Origin: JAWLCG01 sp041687295
Lineage (GTDB): Bacteria; Planctomycetota; Phycisphaerae; SM23-33; FEN-1343
Length of the DNA: 6,593 nt
Reading direction: 5' to 3'
Assembly (NCBI GenBank): GCA_041687295.1
Contig: JAWLCG010000286.1
Location: forward strand, 1-6,593
A program made the translations under genes and the position numbers. This document shows positions 1-6,287 of this stretch, piece by piece. Within the stretch, counting starts at the first letter, position 1, and each line of letters opens with the position of its first letter. The notes under the pieces are model-generated. The model was not told the origin of the DNA. It saw only the letters and a program-made list of their open reading frames with translations, and ran no database searches.

Positions 1-160
1 AAGCCCCCGGACCCGCGTGCCCAAGGCCCCGAGCCCCGAAGGGGCGGCAGTGCGGCACGGTACGGCACTGCCGCCCCTTCGGGGCTCTATGCATAAGCTG
101 CGACATTCCGGGGGCTTACGCCCCCGGCTAAAAACTGGCGCCCCTTCGGGGCTCCGAACT
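1..160. repeat. Nested inverted/direct repeat cluster
   Basis: Several repeats are packed together. A perfect 23-base inverted repeat has arms at 31-53 and 65-87 with an 11-base spacer, and each arm contains its own small hairpin of the form GCCCC-GAA-GGGGC. A 16-base segment of the right arm (72-87) recurs exactly as a direct copy at 139-154. Between the copies, 108-115 pairs with 120-127 as an 8-base stem with the loop TTAC. The first ten bases of the window are the reverse complement of 108-117, so another unit probably starts left of the window. This resembles dispersed, hairpin-forming intergenic (REP-like) elements of high-GC bacteria. Possible roles are transcription termination for an upstream gene, mRNA protection, or a relic of a mobile short repeat; the sequence does not decide between them. 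Confidence 0.8.
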
Positions 161-226
161 GGCCGGGCCGGGCTCGGTCGGCTCGGCCGGTTTGTCGTGG
201 CCCTGAATGATCAGATAGGCTCACGA

Positions 227-243
227 CCACGGCGCAGCCGTGG
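227..243. repeat. Short perfect hairpin, partly repeated elsewhere
   Basis: CCACGGC (227-233) pairs perfectly with GCCGTGG (237-243) across a three-base loop. The right arm and its flank (237-248) occur exactly as the reverse complement at 6306-6317, in front of the minus-strand membrane-protein gene. A shorter related string, GGCACCCAACG, appears both at 242-252 and near 5250. No T-run follows, so this is not a classical terminator. It is best read as a dispersed intergenic repeat. Confidence 0.55.
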
Positions 244-275
244 CACCCAACGGTCACGGTTCCACCGGCCGAGGC

Positions 276-304
276 TTGCATCGGCAGGAATGTTCCAGTA
301 TATG
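276..304 (+). promoter_or_regulatory. Candidate promoter of the IclR-led operon
   Basis: TTGCAT (276-281) and TATATG (299-304) are separated by 17 bases, which fits a sigma-70-type -35/-10 pair with 3/6 and 4/6 matches to the consensus. Transcription would start around 311, exactly at the preferred ATG of the regulator, implying a leaderless mRNA. The -10 element lies inside the palindrome at 292-308, so the bound regulator would block it. This is predicted from spacing and motif alone. Confidence 0.4.
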
Positions 305-308
305 GAAC
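292..308. promoter_or_regulatory. Palindromic operator, probable IclR-type site
   Basis: GTTCCA-GTATA-TGGAAC is a perfect six-base inverted repeat with a five-base AT-rich centre. TTCCA/TGGAA half-sites of this kind are familiar for IclR-family regulators, and this one lies directly before the regulator gene. Autoregulation, and control of the downstream isomerase and large-protein genes, is the natural inference. No second full copy was seen in the window. Confidence 0.55.
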
Positions 309-310
309 GC

Positions 311-1099
311 ATGGACTCGCCGCAAGCACGCCACCGGGACAGGACCGACGCCCCCAACCGCACGCTGGTCAACGGCCTGCGGCTGTTGGAGTTCATGGCC
401 GGCAGCGATCGGCCCTACTCGGTCGCGGAGCTGGCGCGGGAGTTCTCGCTGCCCAAGAGCCACGTCCACCGGCTGCTGCAGACGCTGGTGGCGCTGGGGT
501 ACGTGCGCCGGCCTCGGGACTCGCGGCTGTACGCGGTGGACGTGCAGGTCTTCGCCCTGGCGGCGGCGCTGGCGGACCACCATCCGCTTCGCGTGGCGGC
601 CGGGCCGACGCTGCGATGGCTGGCCGGGCATGGCCAGGCGGCGACGCTGTGCGTGTGGCACCGCGACAGGCCGATGAGCCTTGCCCACGACACGCGCGAC
701 GGCGTGCCGCTGCCGGGCTTCTCGCTGGGGCGGTTCTTTCACGTGCACGCGTCGGCGACGGGCAAGCTGTTCGCGGCCCTGCTGCGGGTCGATCCGGTCG
801 CCCTGGAGAGGATCACGCCCAATACCATCACCACCCGCCGGGGCTGGCTGGCCGAGGCCCGACGGATTCGCCGGGACGACCTGGCGGTGAACCGCTGCGA
901 GAACAACGTGACGGCCTGGTCGTTCGCCGTGCCGATCCGGTCGGCCCAGGGCGAGCTGTTGGCGGCCGTGGGCCTGCGGGTGGCCCGCGAGGCGGCCGAG
1001 GCCAACGAGCAGCACTACCCGCCCCTGGTGACAGAGGCCGCCGCCCGGATCGAGTCGGCCCTCGCCAGCCGGGCGCACACGGCGGAGCAAAGCGCATGA
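311..1099 (+). CDS. IclR-family transcriptional regulator
   Basis: This 262-residue protein has the usual IclR length and layout. Residues 18-80 form the winged helix-turn-helix: the stretch NGLRLLEFMAG, then SVAELAREFSLPKSHVHRLL as the helix-turn-helix, then GYVRR leading into the wing. Residues from about 90 to 255 are the effector-binding domain, with the typical HASATGKLFAALL segment near 145-157 and the AVPIRSAQGELLAAVGL strand-turn-strand near 205-220. Family members bind small metabolites, often sugar or aromatic catabolites, and act as dimers or tetramers on palindromic operators; such a palindrome lies at 292-308. In-frame ATGs exist at 290, 302 and 311. None has a good Shine-Dalgarno sequence, and 311 is preferred because the operator and probable -10 element cover the other two. 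The frame stays open far upstream, but that part runs through repeats and is not family-like. The gene's TGA overlaps an ATG at 1096 in the frame of the next gene. The effector is unknown; presumably it is the sugar or product handled by the downstream enzymes. Confidence 0.9.
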   Translation: MDSPQARHRDRTDAPNRTLVNGLRLLEFMAGSDRPYSVAELAREFSLPKSHVHRLLQTLVALGYVRRPRDSRLYAVDVQVFALAAALADHHPLRVAAGPTLRWLAGHGQAATLCVWHRDRPMSLAHDTRDGVPLPGFSLGRFFHVHASATGKLFAALLRVDPVALERITPNTITTRRGWLAEARRIRRDDLAVNRCENNVTAWSFAVPIRSAQGELLAAVGLRVAREAAEANEQHYPPLVTEAAARIESALASRAHTAEQSA

Positions 1100-1136
1100 G
1101 CACATTCAAACGGCGGCCCGGGGCCGATCCTGCCGC

Positions 1137-1143
1137 AGAGGAG
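1137..1143 (+). promoter_or_regulatory. Ribosome binding site deciding the isomerase start
   Basis: AGAGGAG lies nine bases before the ATG at 1153, a strong Shine-Dalgarno match. It favours that ATG over the in-frame ATG at 1096, which overlaps the stop of the regulator as ATGA and would add a 19-residue, non-family-like N-terminal extension. Confidence 0.6.
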
Positions 1144-1152
1144 CAGTCCACC

Positions 1153-2604
1153 ATGACTGTCGAGAGACGCCGACCGCTGACCGCCCGCGTCGGGCTGGTG
1201 GCGGTCGGCCATCACACGTACTGGGGCCAGTTCCCGGGGTTGCTGGACGAGCTGATGGGCAAGTTCGCCGTATTGGCCCAGCGCGTGGCCGCCCATGGCG
1301 TGGAGGTGTCCGAGTTCGGCATGGTCGACGACGCCCGCAGCGCCTACGAGGCCGTGGCCAGGCTCAAGGCCGCCGACCTGGACCTGCTGCTGGTGGACAT
1401 GGTGACCTACGCCACCTCCAGCACGTTCGGCGTGCTGGCCCGCGAGCTGCCCTGCCCGATCGTGCTGGTGGCCCTGCAGCCGATGGCGGCGATGGACTAC
1501 GCCCGCGGCAGCACGTACATGCAACTGTGCAACGACGACTTCTGCTCGGTGCCGGAGTTCACCGGCGTGGCCATCCGCATGGGTCGGCCCGCCCCGCCGG
1601 TGATCCTGGGCACGCTGCACGACGACCCCGCCGCCGAGGCCGAGCTGGCCCAGTGGTGCCGCATCGCCCAGGTGCTGCACGACCTGCGGCGGGCCCGCCT
1701 GGGGCTGATGGGCCACGTCCTCGAGGCCATGCTGGACATGCACACCGACCCGACGGCCGTCACGGCCTCGTTCGGCTGCCACGTGGTGATGTGCGAGCCC
1801 GACGACATCGTCCGGCAGTACCGCTCGGCCGACGGCGCGGCCGTGGAGGCGATGAAGGGGCGGATCCTCGGGTTCTTCGACGTGCCCGACCCCGAGTCCG
1901 ACCCGCTGACCAGCCGACTGAACGAGGCGGATCTGGACACGGCGGCGCGGGCGGCGGTGGCGCTGGAGGCCTTTGTCGACGAGAAGGGCCTCGACGGCCT
2001 GGCCTACTACTACGAGGGCCAGCCCGGCAGCGAGACGCGCCGCGTGATGACCAACCTGATCGTGGGCAACTCGCTGCTGACCGGCGCGGGCTTCCCGATG
2101 TGCGGCGAGTACGACCTCAAGACCTGCATCGCGATGATGATCATGGACCGCCTGGGCATCGGCGGCAGCTTCGCCGAGTTCCACCCGATCGACTTTGGGC
2201 GCGACTCGGTGCTCGTGGGCCATGACGGGCCCCACCACATCAACATCGCCGAGGGTCGGCCCGTGCTGCGCAGCCTGGCGAAGTACCACGGCAAGCCTGG
2301 CCACGGGGCGAGCGTCGAGTTCCAGATCCGCCCGGGCCCCATCACCATGCTGAGCATCGGCGTGAAGGCCGATGGGCGGTTCACGTTCGTCCTGGCCGAG
2401 GGCGAGTCGCTCCGCGGACCCATCCCCCCCACGGGCAACACGAACACGCATGGCCAGTTCCCCCCGGACGTGCGGACCTTCCTCAAGCGCTGGGTCGCCG
2501 CCGGCCCGACGCACCACTTCGCCCTGGGCATCGGCCATCACGCCGACACGATCGCGCAGATCGCCGAGTGCCTCGGCATCCAGGCCACCATCGTCACCCG
2601 ATAG
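1153..2604 (+). CDS. L-arabinose/L-fucose isomerase-fold protein
   Basis: This 483-residue cytoplasmic protein resembles the L-arabinose isomerase (AraA)/L-fucose isomerase superfamily, which interconverts aldoses and ketoses with a divalent metal. It opens with a Rossmann-like strand, RVGLVAVGHHTYWGQFPGLL, of the type that starts AraA proteins. The metal and active-site positions known in E. coli AraA (E306, E333, H350, H450) appear to map to E319 (CGEYDLKT), E342 (SFAEFHPIDF), H357 (VLVGHDGPHH) and H454/H455 (AAGPTHHFALG), so it is probably catalytically competent. It lacks about 30 residues at the C-terminus compared with E. coli AraA, ending soon after the GIQATIV strand. The overall sequence departs enough from classical AraA that L-arabinose cannot be assumed; L-fucose, D-arabinose or another aldose is possible, so no gene symbol is given. 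It follows the IclR gene by 53 bases and precedes the large protein by nine bases, which argues for one operon. Confidence 0.85.
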   Translation: MTVERRRPLTARVGLVAVGHHTYWGQFPGLLDELMGKFAVLAQRVAAHGVEVSEFGMVDDARSAYEAVARLKAADLDLLLVDMVTYATSSTFGVLARELPCPIVLVALQPMAAMDYARGSTYMQLCNDDFCSVPEFTGVAIRMGRPAPPVILGTLHDDPAAEAELAQWCRIAQVLHDLRRARLGLMGHVLEAMLDMHTDPTAVTASFGCHVVMCEPDDIVRQYRSADGAAVEAMKGRILGFFDVPDPESDPLTSRLNEADLDTAARAAVALEAFVDEKGLDGLAYYYEGQPGSETRRVMTNLIVGNSLLTGAGFPMCGEYDLKTCIAMMIMDRLGIGGSFAEFHPIDFGRDSVLVGHDGPHHINIAEGRPVLRSLAKYHGKPGHGASVEFQIRPGPITMLSIGVKADGRFTFVLAEGESLRGPIPPTGNTNTHGQFPPDVRTFLKRWVAAGPTHHFALGIGHHADTIAQIAECLGIQATIVTR

Positions 2605-2606
2605 GA
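2602..2606 (+). promoter_or_regulatory. Ribosome binding site overlapping the isomerase stop
   Basis: TAGGA combines the isomerase stop codon (TAG, 2602-2604) with a short Shine-Dalgarno sequence seven bases before the ATG at 2614. This arrangement suggests translational coupling of the two enzymes. Confidence 0.5.
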
Positions 2607-2613
2607 CACCCCC

Positions 2614-5085
2614 ATGACCCGACTGCAGAACCTGACGCTCGAAATCAGTGCCAAGCCCCTCTTCCGCAAGGACGGCCCGTTCGTCGAGGCGCTGTTCCAG
2701 GACATCTTCCGCCAGTGGTACCCCCTGGCCAAGCATGCCCAGAGCCTCGCGGTGCTCTGGTGGCTGGGCGACGGCACGGACATCCTCGAGTACGACGCCG
2801 ACATGGACCGCCCCATCGAGTGGGGCGCGTACATGGGCTTCGCCCACAAGCACTTCAAGATGAAGAAGGAGTGGGACCCTAACGGCGAGGCCCTGCTGTC
2901 GATGGACTGGCACTACCGGCCCGACCCCGTCTCGCTGACCTACGGCGACCTGAAGCGGATCGTCGGCCACATGCGCCAGGCCTGCCGCGACGCCCTGGGC
3001 CGAGAGCTGCAGGTCGGCATCACCTTCGAGCCGGGCTGCGAGTTCTGCCAGTCGCACTGGCGCTACCAGCAGCACCCCGAGCTGCTCATCGGCCAGAGCA
3101 TGCGCTGCATCGACGCGACGGCCCGCATGCAGGCCGACGCGATCCGCTACGCCGGCTTCCCCGATGGCGTGCCGGAGGGGACGCCCTTCGGCCGATTCCT
3201 CGGCCGGCAGGCCCAGCGGTACATGAGCGAGCTGGGCTTCGACTACATCTGGTTCTCCAACAGCTTCGGCTTCGGGCGCAGCCCCTACGCCTTCGCGGGC
3301 CTGGGCGAGTTCTTCGACGGCGAGCAGTTCAAGACCGCCGGCAAGAAAGAGGTCCGCGACGCGGTCCTGGAGTTCTGGCAGCTGCTGCGGGAGGAGTGCC
3401 CGGAGTTCCCCATCGAGTGCCGCGGCACGGACTTCACCGCCGGCATGAACATGGTCAGCCATGCCACGCCGTACGAGGGGCTCTACGAGGGCGCGTTCAA
3501 CATCGCCCCGCCGCCCAACACGCCCTGGCCGGCGCTGACGGGCAACCACGGCATCGCCCTGACGGGCACGATGTCGCAGATCGCGCCGTTCCGCGGCGAC
3601 CGCCTGCCGCTGCGGTTCTACGCCAGCGACCCCTGGTGGCTGAACACGCCCTGGACCGACCGCTACGAGCGCTCGCCCCGCGACATCTACCTGTCGGGGG
3701 CCATCACGCGCCTCAACGGCCGGGGGACGGTCCGCGGGTTCAACGAGATCAAGATCCTCAGCATCGACACCGCCTGGGGCGAGGTGCCCGAGGTGCTGCC
3801 CGACGAGGTCCAGCCGCACCTCAAGCGGGCACTGGCCTTCGCCCCCGATGCGCCCGCCCCGAGCCTCTGGGTGTATCCCTTCCACGAGTACAGCCGGTGG
3901 AGCTTCGGCGAGCCCGCCCGGATCGCCGAAGTCTTCGCCGGCGACCTGCTGATGGAGGAGGCGATCAACCGCGGGCTGTCGCTCAACTGCGTGGTGACGA
4001 CGGAGGGCCTGTGCGCGCTGCTGGAGGCCGACCCGGGCCGACTGATCGGCTCGGTGCTGGTCAGCCCCGTTCCCGAGGCCGGCAGTGGCTGGGAGCGGGC
4101 CTTGCTCCGCCACGTGGAGGCAGGCGGCAAGGTCTTATGCTACGGCACCACCGAGCGGGCCAGCGATGCCTGGCTGGAGATGCTGGGCGTGCGTCACGCA
4201 GAGGCGCTCGACGGGGAACTGCAGTTGGTGCTCTGCGAGGAGGCCGACCGCTTCACCGAAGGGGCCTCCCCGACGAAGGTGATGCACTCGCCCGTCTCGT
4301 GCGCCGGGGGCGTAGGCGAGGTGGCCACCGACCGCTGCCGCACGCTGGCGGAATACCGCCGTGGGGATGCGCGTCGCGCCGCCGCGACGGTTCAGCCGCA
4401 CGCCGCCGGCGGGGCCGTCGCCTGGGTGCGGGGCACCAGTTCGGTCAAGTCGCTCACGGGCCGGGCCCTGACAACGCACGACGCCCGGGAGATCTTCGGG
4501 GCCGAGAGCCTGCTGCGCCTGGCGTTGAGTGCGTTGGGTTGGGAGGCGGTCGTCTTGCGGCACGAGCCCGACTCTCGGCCCTACGCGCTGAGCATCAGCC
4601 GATGCCGCAACGGCTTCGTCTACGCCGCCGCCAGCACCGACCCGAGCCTTTCCCTGCTGCTGCGCTCGCCCCTGGGCGCGCCGGTGCTGCCGAGCAAGGA
4701 CACGCGCCTGGCCCAGGGCCGGGCCGTCGTGCCCGTCGAGGGCTGGTTCCACGAGCCCTGCCGCGTCTTCGTCGAGCAGGCCGAGGGCGTCCTCTCGCTG
4801 CACCGCGTGCCCACGACCCACACGCGCTACCGCCAGCGGCACAACCTCACCGGCCTGGTCGACGCGACGGTCCGCTTCTTCCCCGAGACCGGCTGCGAGA
4901 ACACCACGCAGGTGCTCCTGAACCCCGAGATGAGCATCAAGGGCGACCCCTTCGAGGGCGGCTGGGTCGAGGACCACCCGCTGGGCCGGCACCTGGAGAT
5001 GCGCAACGTCACCGGCACGGTGACCTTCGCCTGGTCGCCCGACGACGCCGTGCAACCCGTCGTCATCAACGACGCCCGCCAGTAG
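2614..5085 (+). CDS. Large putative glycoside hydrolase-like protein
   Basis: I do not recognise this 823-residue protein as a named family. It has no signal peptide or membrane segment, so it should be cytoplasmic. Residues 1 to about 400 look like an alpha/beta barrel rich in aromatic and acidic residues: WWLGDGTDILEYD near 49-61, VGITFEPGCEFCQSHW near 134-149, GFDYIWFSNSFGFG near 208-221, IECRGTDF near 267-274 and FYASDPWWLNTPW near 335-347. Residues of about 415-530 resemble a glutamine-amidotransferase-like fold, with VEAGGKVLCYGTT at 501-513, as in the trimerisation domain of GH42 beta-galactosidases. The C-terminal third is beta-rich, with RLALSALGW at 635-643. A glycosidase acting on an imported oligosaccharide or glycoside is the best guess, supported by its coupling to a sugar isomerase. 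Catalytic acids cannot be assigned; E139, E143, E268, D273 and D339 are candidates only. A carbohydrate-binding protein that has lost activity is an alternative. Confidence 0.75.
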   Translation: MTRLQNLTLEISAKPLFRKDGPFVEALFQDIFRQWYPLAKHAQSLAVLWWLGDGTDILEYDADMDRPIEWGAYMGFAHKHFKMKKEWDPNGEALLSMDWHYRPDPVSLTYGDLKRIVGHMRQACRDALGRELQVGITFEPGCEFCQSHWRYQQHPELLIGQSMRCIDATARMQADAIRYAGFPDGVPEGTPFGRFLGRQAQRYMSELGFDYIWFSNSFGFGRSPYAFAGLGEFFDGEQFKTAGKKEVRDAVLEFWQLLREECPEFPIECRGTDFTAGMNMVSHATPYEGLYEGAFNIAPPPNTPWPALTGNHGIALTGTMSQIAPFRGDRLPLRFYASDPWWLNTPWTDRYERSPRDIYLSGAITRLNGRGTVRGFNEIKILSIDTAWGEVPEVLPDEVQPHLKRALAFAPDAPAPSLWVYPFHEYSRWSFGEPARIAEVFAGDLLMEEAINRGLSLNCVVTTEGLCALLEADPGRLIGSVLVSPVPEAGSGWERALLRHVEAGGKVLCYGTTERASDAWLEMLGVRHAEALDGELQLVLCEEADRFTEGASPTKVMHSPVSCAGGVGEVATDRCRTLAEYRRGDARRAAATVQPHAAGGAVAWVRGTSSVKSLTGRALTTHDAREIFGAESLLRLALSALGWEAVVLRHEPDSRPYALSISRCRNGFVYAAASTDPSLSLLLRSPLGAPVLPSKDTRLAQGRAVVPVEGWFHEPCRVFVEQAEGVLSLHRVPTTHTRYRQRHNLTGLVDATVRFFPETGCENTTQVLLNPEMSIKGDPFEGGWVEDHPLGRHLEMRNVTGTVTFAWSPDDAVQPVVINDARQ

Positions 5086-5316
5086 ATCCCGCAGACCCGA
5101 TGGAGCGACCGCGATGACCGACGAACGACCCCACCGGCCGAGCGCCTCGCTGAACAGGCCAACCACCGCTTGCCTTTGGCCTGCTCCGACCCTACACTAC
5201 AGGCCGTTGGGCCAACGCCCGGTCGGCCCCCGTGGCACGCGAGCGATACGGCACCCAACGCGCGAAGATTCTTCGAGCACAGGATCTTCCATGAGTAACG
5301 TTCGATAGAAAACTCT
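5086..5316. other. Intergenic spacer before tRNA-Arg
   Basis: No convincing gene lies here. A small open frame at 5114-5308 (64 codons) has a low-complexity product rich in Pro, Arg and Ser and no good ribosome binding site. The spacer holds an eight-base hairpin stem (5155-5162 with 5176-5183, 13-base loop, no T-run), a short palindrome CGTTGG-G-CCAACG at 5205-5217, and GAAGATTCTTC at 5264-5274. The hairpin is the nearest candidate for ending the upstream operon, but it is weak. Confidence 0.5.
5170..5198 (+). promoter_or_regulatory. Candidate tRNA-Arg promoter
   Basis: TTGCCT (5170-5175) and TACACT (5193-5198) are separated by exactly 17 bases and each matches the sigma-70 consensus at four of six positions. 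Transcription would begin near 5205, leaving a leader of about 110 bases before the tRNA. It is the best plus-strand promoter I see in the spacer. Confidence 0.4.
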
Positions 5317-5389
5317 GCACCCGTAGCTCAATGGATAGAGCATCGGTCTTCGGAACCGAGGGTTACAGGTTCGAGTCCTGTCGGGTGTA
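5317..5389 (+). tRNA. tRNA-Arg (anticodon UCG)
   Basis: A full cloverleaf can be drawn. The acceptor stem is GCACCCG (5317-5323) with CGGGTGT (5382-5388), giving seven pairs including one G-U at the end. The D stem is GCTC/GAGC, the anticodon stem TCGGT (5343-5347)/ACCGA (5355-5359), and the T stem ACAGG/CCTGT around the loop TTCGAGT. The anticodon loop CTTCGGA places TCG at 5350-5352, reading CGA and, by wobble, other CGN arginine codons. The variable loop is five bases and the discriminator is A5389. The 3' CCA is not encoded and must be added by the nucleotidyltransferase. Confidence 0.97.
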
Positions 5390-5395
5390 GTTCGT

Positions 5396-5463
5396 GGGCC
5401 GGCACCTCGTTGCCGGCGGAAGTCCCCGACGCGCCGTTTCGCCGGCAACACAGTTGCCGGCCC
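5396..5463. repeat. Twin hairpins forming a larger inverted repeat
   Basis: GCCGGCA (5398-5404) pairs with TGCCGGC (5411-5417) across a six-base loop. GCCGGCAA (5441-5448) pairs with TTGCCGGC (5454-5461) across a five-base loop. The two hairpin units are also imperfect reverse complements of each other over about 24 bases, so the whole can fold as one long stem. The element lies between the tRNA and the 3' end of the convergent membrane-protein gene, where it could act as a bidirectional transcription stop, although T-runs are absent. It may equally be a dispersed intergenic repeat. Confidence 0.7.
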
Positions 5464-5483
5464 TACCGACTGCCATAGCCCGG

Positions 5484-6287
5484 TCAGGGGCTGCCCGCTG
5501 TGTCCGGGCCCGGCCTGCCCTCAGGTGGAATGTCCACGCGCAGGACCTTACCCTCGTGGTGCCACACGCGGACCCTCGCGCCCTCCCGCAGGGCTCCGCC
5601 GTAGGCGATCGTTCGCGTATAGGCCGGCGTTACAACGAAGCGGTCAACCTCGAGCTCTGTGCCGTTGACCTCCACCAGGTCGCCGGGGGCGTGCCCCTCG
5701 GCCGGCTGCTCGCGGAGAACGTGCACCGTGCCTTCGACGACCTGTGCCGTACCGTCACTGTACGTCCGCAGGAGGGCGTACGACTTGGCGAAGTTCAGCG
5801 AGAAGCCAATCGCCGTCCCCAGCAGCCAGATGACGCTCCAGACCAGCAGGAAGCTCGGCTTGCCTGCCTGGCGGCTGTTCCACCACCGTGGAATGCGGAG
5901 GCGGCGGATCCAGGTGATGGCCACGACCAGCGCCGCCACGCCGACCGACAGGAACAGCAGGCCCAGCCCCACTGTCCGCCAGAAGCCGTCGTAGACGACG
6001 AAGACCGTCCTGTACCCATCGCCGGTCCGGGTCGCCCAGTACGGCAGCGGGGCGCCTCCCTTCATTGCCAGGCCCATGCCCACCGCTACCGACACGGCGC
6101 CGCCGACCGCCGCCAGCTTGACCCGTCGCGGAGTGGTCAGCGGCAGGAAGCCCGGGACAGGGTGGTCGGCGATGGCCTTCGCCCCGCCACGCAGGAACAC
6201 CCACCCCAGCGACACAGCCACCATGCAGACGGCCAGCACGTACCACGCCACCACCCACGGCTGGGACAGGCTGGGGGCCGGTGGCAT
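5484..6287 (-). CDS. Four-helix membrane protein, DUF3592-like domain
   Basis: This 267-residue protein has four predicted membrane helices at about 11-32, 56-75, 103-126 and 145-165, followed by a soluble C-terminal domain at about 168-253. The domain contains VVEGTVHVLREQP, then LVEVNGTELEVDRF, then IAYGGALREGARVRVWHHEGKVLRVDI. That order (VEG-V strand, VNG turn, GG-hydrophobic-x-x-G-x-VRV, final K-hydrophobic strand) is characteristic of uncharacterised DUF3592-type envelope proteins. Function is unknown. Basic clusters (RRLRIPRWW) after helix 3 suggest that this loop is cytoplasmic. The ATG at 6287 is chosen because the 53 codons of open frame before it (up to 6446) encode an Arg/Gly/Pro-rich stretch unlike the family; its ribosome binding site is weak. 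It is convergent with the tRNA and divergent from the gene starting at 6537, so it is probably transcribed alone. Confidence 0.8.
   Translation of the reverse strand: MPPAPSLSQPWVVAWYVLAVCMVAVSLGWVFLRGGAKAIADHPVPGFLPLTTPRRVKLAAVGGAVSVAVGMGLAMKGGAPLPYWATRTGDGYRTVFVVYDGFWRTVGLGLLFLSVGVAALVVAITWIRRLRIPRWWNSRQAGKPSFLLVWSVIWLLGTAIGFSLNFAKSYALLRTYSDGTAQVVEGTVHVLREQPAEGHAPGDLVEVNGTELEVDRFVVTPAYTRTIAYGGALREGARVRVWHHEGKVLRVDIPPEGRPGPDTAGSP

Noticed and set aside
1..160. CRISPR array
   Set aside because: The repeats are palindromic, irregular in spacing and nested rather than evenly spaced with unique spacers, and no cas gene is present.
17..310. N-terminal extension of the IclR gene to an ATG at 17
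   Set aside because: The extra codons run through the inverted repeats and give a low-complexity Arg/Gly/Pro sequence not seen in IclR proteins. The promoter and operator also lie within this stretch.
616..1095. Upstream extension of the isomerase frame inside the IclR gene
   Set aside because: It is an out-of-frame reading of the regulator with Gly/Arg/Pro-rich content and no resemblance to the isomerase family.
1015..4113. A minus-strand open frame of 1032 codons
   Set aside because: It lies antisense to most of the isomerase and large-protein genes, is rich in Arg, Gly, Ala, His and Val without domain motifs, and has no ribosome binding site. Long antisense frames are expected in GC-rich coding DNA.
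3396..5117. A second plus-strand frame of 573 codons within the large-protein gene
   Set aside because: Its product is dominated by Arg, Pro, Gly and Ala without domains. The other frame has recognisable folded-protein character and a ribosome binding site.
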